This document shows positions 6,185-7,266 of a stretch of 7,266 nt of DNA, piece by piece. The notes under the pieces were generated by a model. That model did not search any database. It had not been told where the DNA came from and saw only the letters and a list, made by a program, of their open reading frames with translations. Numbering within the stretch: the first letter of the stretch is position 1; each line of letters begins with the position of its first letter. Position numbers and translations under genes: made by a program. The stretch is from RGIG8748 sp045576175 (GTDB lineage Bacteria > Bacillota > Clostridia > UMGS1810). Where the stretch lies: contig JAZNFW010000142.1 of assembly GCA_045576175.1 (NCBI GenBank), forward strand, positions 1-7,266, read 5' to 3'.

Positions 6185-7042
6185 ATGGACAAAAGCGGTA
6201 TTCTTTATAGGGAAATGAAAATTGCCAGAATAAAGTTTCTTATAGTTAATATTATTTGCACCATATTGTATCTCTTGTTTGTTACATCAAGGTTTCCGTA
6301 CATAAGAACGCAGATGACAGGTCCTACAGAGCTGGACACAGCAAGGTTTGTTTCAGAGACTAAGACCGAAACCATAGACGAACTTATAACTCTCGGAAGA
6401 AAAGAAACAAAAACTCTCGATACCGCCTGCTACAAGGACAAAACCTACTGGCAGGACGGACGCTACTACTACAAAATGCAAATAGATTCCATAGTGGATA
6501 CAGGAAGAGGCTTTACCGAGGCTGTTCCCGTAAGTCCGTCGGAGACCGAAGATGTGGAGATGTACAGAATCTATACGGCAAAGCTTGGAGGTAAAAATGT
6601 GGCAGTGCTTGCACCGGTAGAGTGGACTCCGTCCTACACTATGGAGGGCTATGTAACAGAGCTTTCAAGACCTGTTCTTGCAAAGCTTTCCGAAACGCTC
6701 ACCGAGGGCGAAGTTCTGGAAGTGGCAGATTATATGCTCGATATCCGTGGTGTTGAGATGGAAGTGGAACGTTCTGATTATGCACTTTTCTGGATATTTA
6801 TGATTATCCTGGTGTTCCTGTGGGCAAAGCTTGTTATCTATTTTATAAATCCTTTAAAGGCGCCCACCTATCGTCAGCTTGCAAAGTACGGCATAGTTTC
6901 TGAGGTTAGTGAGGAAATAAATGAGCAGGCGTTGTCCGATAGTGCATACAAGGAAAAGGGCAGTCTTGTGTTGGAAGAATATATACTGCAGAGAAAGACT
7001 TTTGTCTGCAAGGTGTATAGGAATCATATGGCGAAGAATTAA
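6185..7042 (+). CDS. Two-pass membrane protein of unknown function
   Basis: I cannot name this 285-residue protein. It has a short basic N-terminus, a first membrane segment at about residues 16-34, an extracytoplasmic region of about 165 residues, a second membrane segment at about 199-221 and a cytoplasmic tail of about 64 residues. Positive charges before the first segment predict the N-terminus inside. The outer region contains an aromatic stretch (YWQDGRYYYKM, 88-98). The tail begins NPLKAPTYRQLAKYG (222-236), a motif-like stretch directly after the membrane that would be the best handle for homology searches. The ATG at 6185 has AAGGGAG (6171-6177) seven bases upstream, placed in the end of rsmI. 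An in-frame ATG at 6152 inside rsmI is less likely. The four-base gap to rsmI and the terminator downstream make it the last gene of the trmN6-rsmI operon. No catalytic motif is visible. Confidence 0.88.
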   Translation: MDKSGILYREMKIARIKFLIVNIICTILYLLFVTSRFPYIRTQMTGPTELDTARFVSETKTETIDELITLGRKETKTLDTACYKDKTYWQDGRYYYKMQIDSIVDTGRGFTEAVPVSPSETEDVEMYRIYTAKLGGKNVAVLAPVEWTPSYTMEGYVTELSRPVLAKLSETLTEGEVLEVADYMLDIRGVEMEVERSDYALFWIFMIILVFLWAKLVIYFINPLKAPTYRQLAKYGIVSEVSEEINEQALSDSAYKEKGSLVLEEYILQRKTFVCKVYRNHMAKN

Positions 7043-7065
7043 ACTTTGAGGAATGTAAAAGAAAG

Positions 7066-7187
7066 CGCAGAGCGCTTATAGGCTTGTCTACTTATATTTC
7101 GTTGTGCCAATGACAGAAAAACAAAAAGTTATGTAGGAATCTGCAAATGCAGATTCCTATTTTTTTGTAGCCTATAAGCTCTAAGCG
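7066..7187. repeat. Long-range inverted repeat enclosing the terminator
   Basis: Arms at 7066-7084 and 7169-7187 are complementary at 16 of 19 positions, including 11 perfect base pairs (GCTTATAGGCT at 7074-7084 with AGCCTATAAGC at 7169-7179). They enclose 84 bases including the terminator hairpin. The left arm overlaps a competing local hairpin (AAGCGC-AGA-GCGCTT, 7063-7077). This could be the border of a small repeat element or a structured 3' untranslated region. No coding sequence of note lies inside. Confidence 0.6.
7134..7166 (+). terminator. Rho-independent terminator of the trmN6-rsmI operon
   Basis: TAGGAATCTGC (7134-7144), loop AAAT and GCAGATTCCTA (7149-7159) form a perfect 11-bp stem, followed by seven T's (7160-7166). 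It lies 91 bases after the last stop codon. Confidence 0.93.
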
Positions 7188-7266
7188 AACTTCGCCTCTC
7201 GGTGTATCTCTATACACCTTCGGGTCCCCCTCGCAAGCAAGCTTGCCACGGCTCAGTTCACTTATT
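7182..7266. repeat. Nested inverted repeats, possible intergenic repeat element or structured RNA
   Basis: Arms at 7182-7196 and 7250-7264 pair at 12 of 15 positions. Between them are a perfect 7-bp hairpin (GGTGTAT-CTCT-ATACACC, 7201-7218), the run CGGGTCCCCC and the 10-base palindrome GCAAGCTTGC (7236-7245). A further small palindrome, GCGAACTTCGC, spans 7185-7195. The stretch is clearly more GC-rich than other intergenic DNA here and has no convincing reading frame. It resembles an interspersed intergenic repeat or a folded RNA on either strand, and may continue beyond the window. I cannot assign a known family. Confidence 0.5.

Noticed and set aside
5845..6192. Minus-strand 115-codon open frame
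   Set aside because: It is antisense to the end of rsmI, with a low-complexity aromatic and Cys-rich translation typical of a shadow frame.
7110..7136. Eight-codon open frame directly before the last terminator, considered as a leader peptide for attenuation
   Set aside because: It has no ribosome binding site and no run of regulatory codons, and the terminator lies after the operon, not before a biosynthetic gene.

Overview
The window reads as a housekeeping stretch from a Firmicutes genome, most likely an anaerobic Clostridia-type organism. The evidence is the gene order holB - ricT(yaaT) - trmN6(yabB) - rsmI(yabC), which matches the replication/RNA-modification neighbourhood of Bacillus subtilis. 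Consensus sigma-A-type promoters, GGAGG-like ribosome binding sites, a TTG start, a bacterial 2x[4Fe-4S] ferredoxin and frequent ATA/AGA codons fit the same assignment. Species cannot be read from the sequence.

Layout. On the minus strand, 1-727 is the N-terminal two thirds of a CCA-adding tRNA nucleotidyltransferase, cut by the window edge. A short divergent promoter region (about 728-856) holds back-to-back promoters and an 8-bp inverted repeat. Everything downstream is on the plus strand. A membrane-anchored protein of unknown function (857-1492) overlaps by 4 nt an ApbE-type FMN transferase (1489-2436). Then come the DNA polymerase III delta' subunit (2491-3444) and RicT (3459-4325), 14 nt apart. 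A 56-residue ferredoxin (4403-4573) has its own promoter and is closed by a strong terminator. Next is a three-gene unit, trmN6 (4648-5319), rsmI (5335-6180) and a two-pass membrane protein of unknown function (6185-7042), ended by a second strong terminator at 7134-7166. The last 200 bases are rich in nested inverted repeats and look like an intergenic repeat element or structured RNA that may run past the window edge.

How the genes fit together. Most act in information processing: tRNA 3'-end completion (Cca), clamp loading (HolB), RNA processing/iron-sulfur signalling (RicT), tRNA A37 methylation (TrmN6) and 16S rRNA ribose methylation (RsmI). ApbE covalently attaches FMN to extracytoplasmic redox proteins, and its coupled neighbour faces the same compartment. 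The ferredoxin occupies the place where B. subtilis has yabA, next to the cysteine-rich RicT.

I see no defence system, CRISPR array, transposase, tRNA or rRNA. The points most worth a second look are the structured 3' element, the ferredoxin beside RicT, the divergent promoter with its inverted repeat, and the two uncharacterised membrane proteins embedded in conserved operons.
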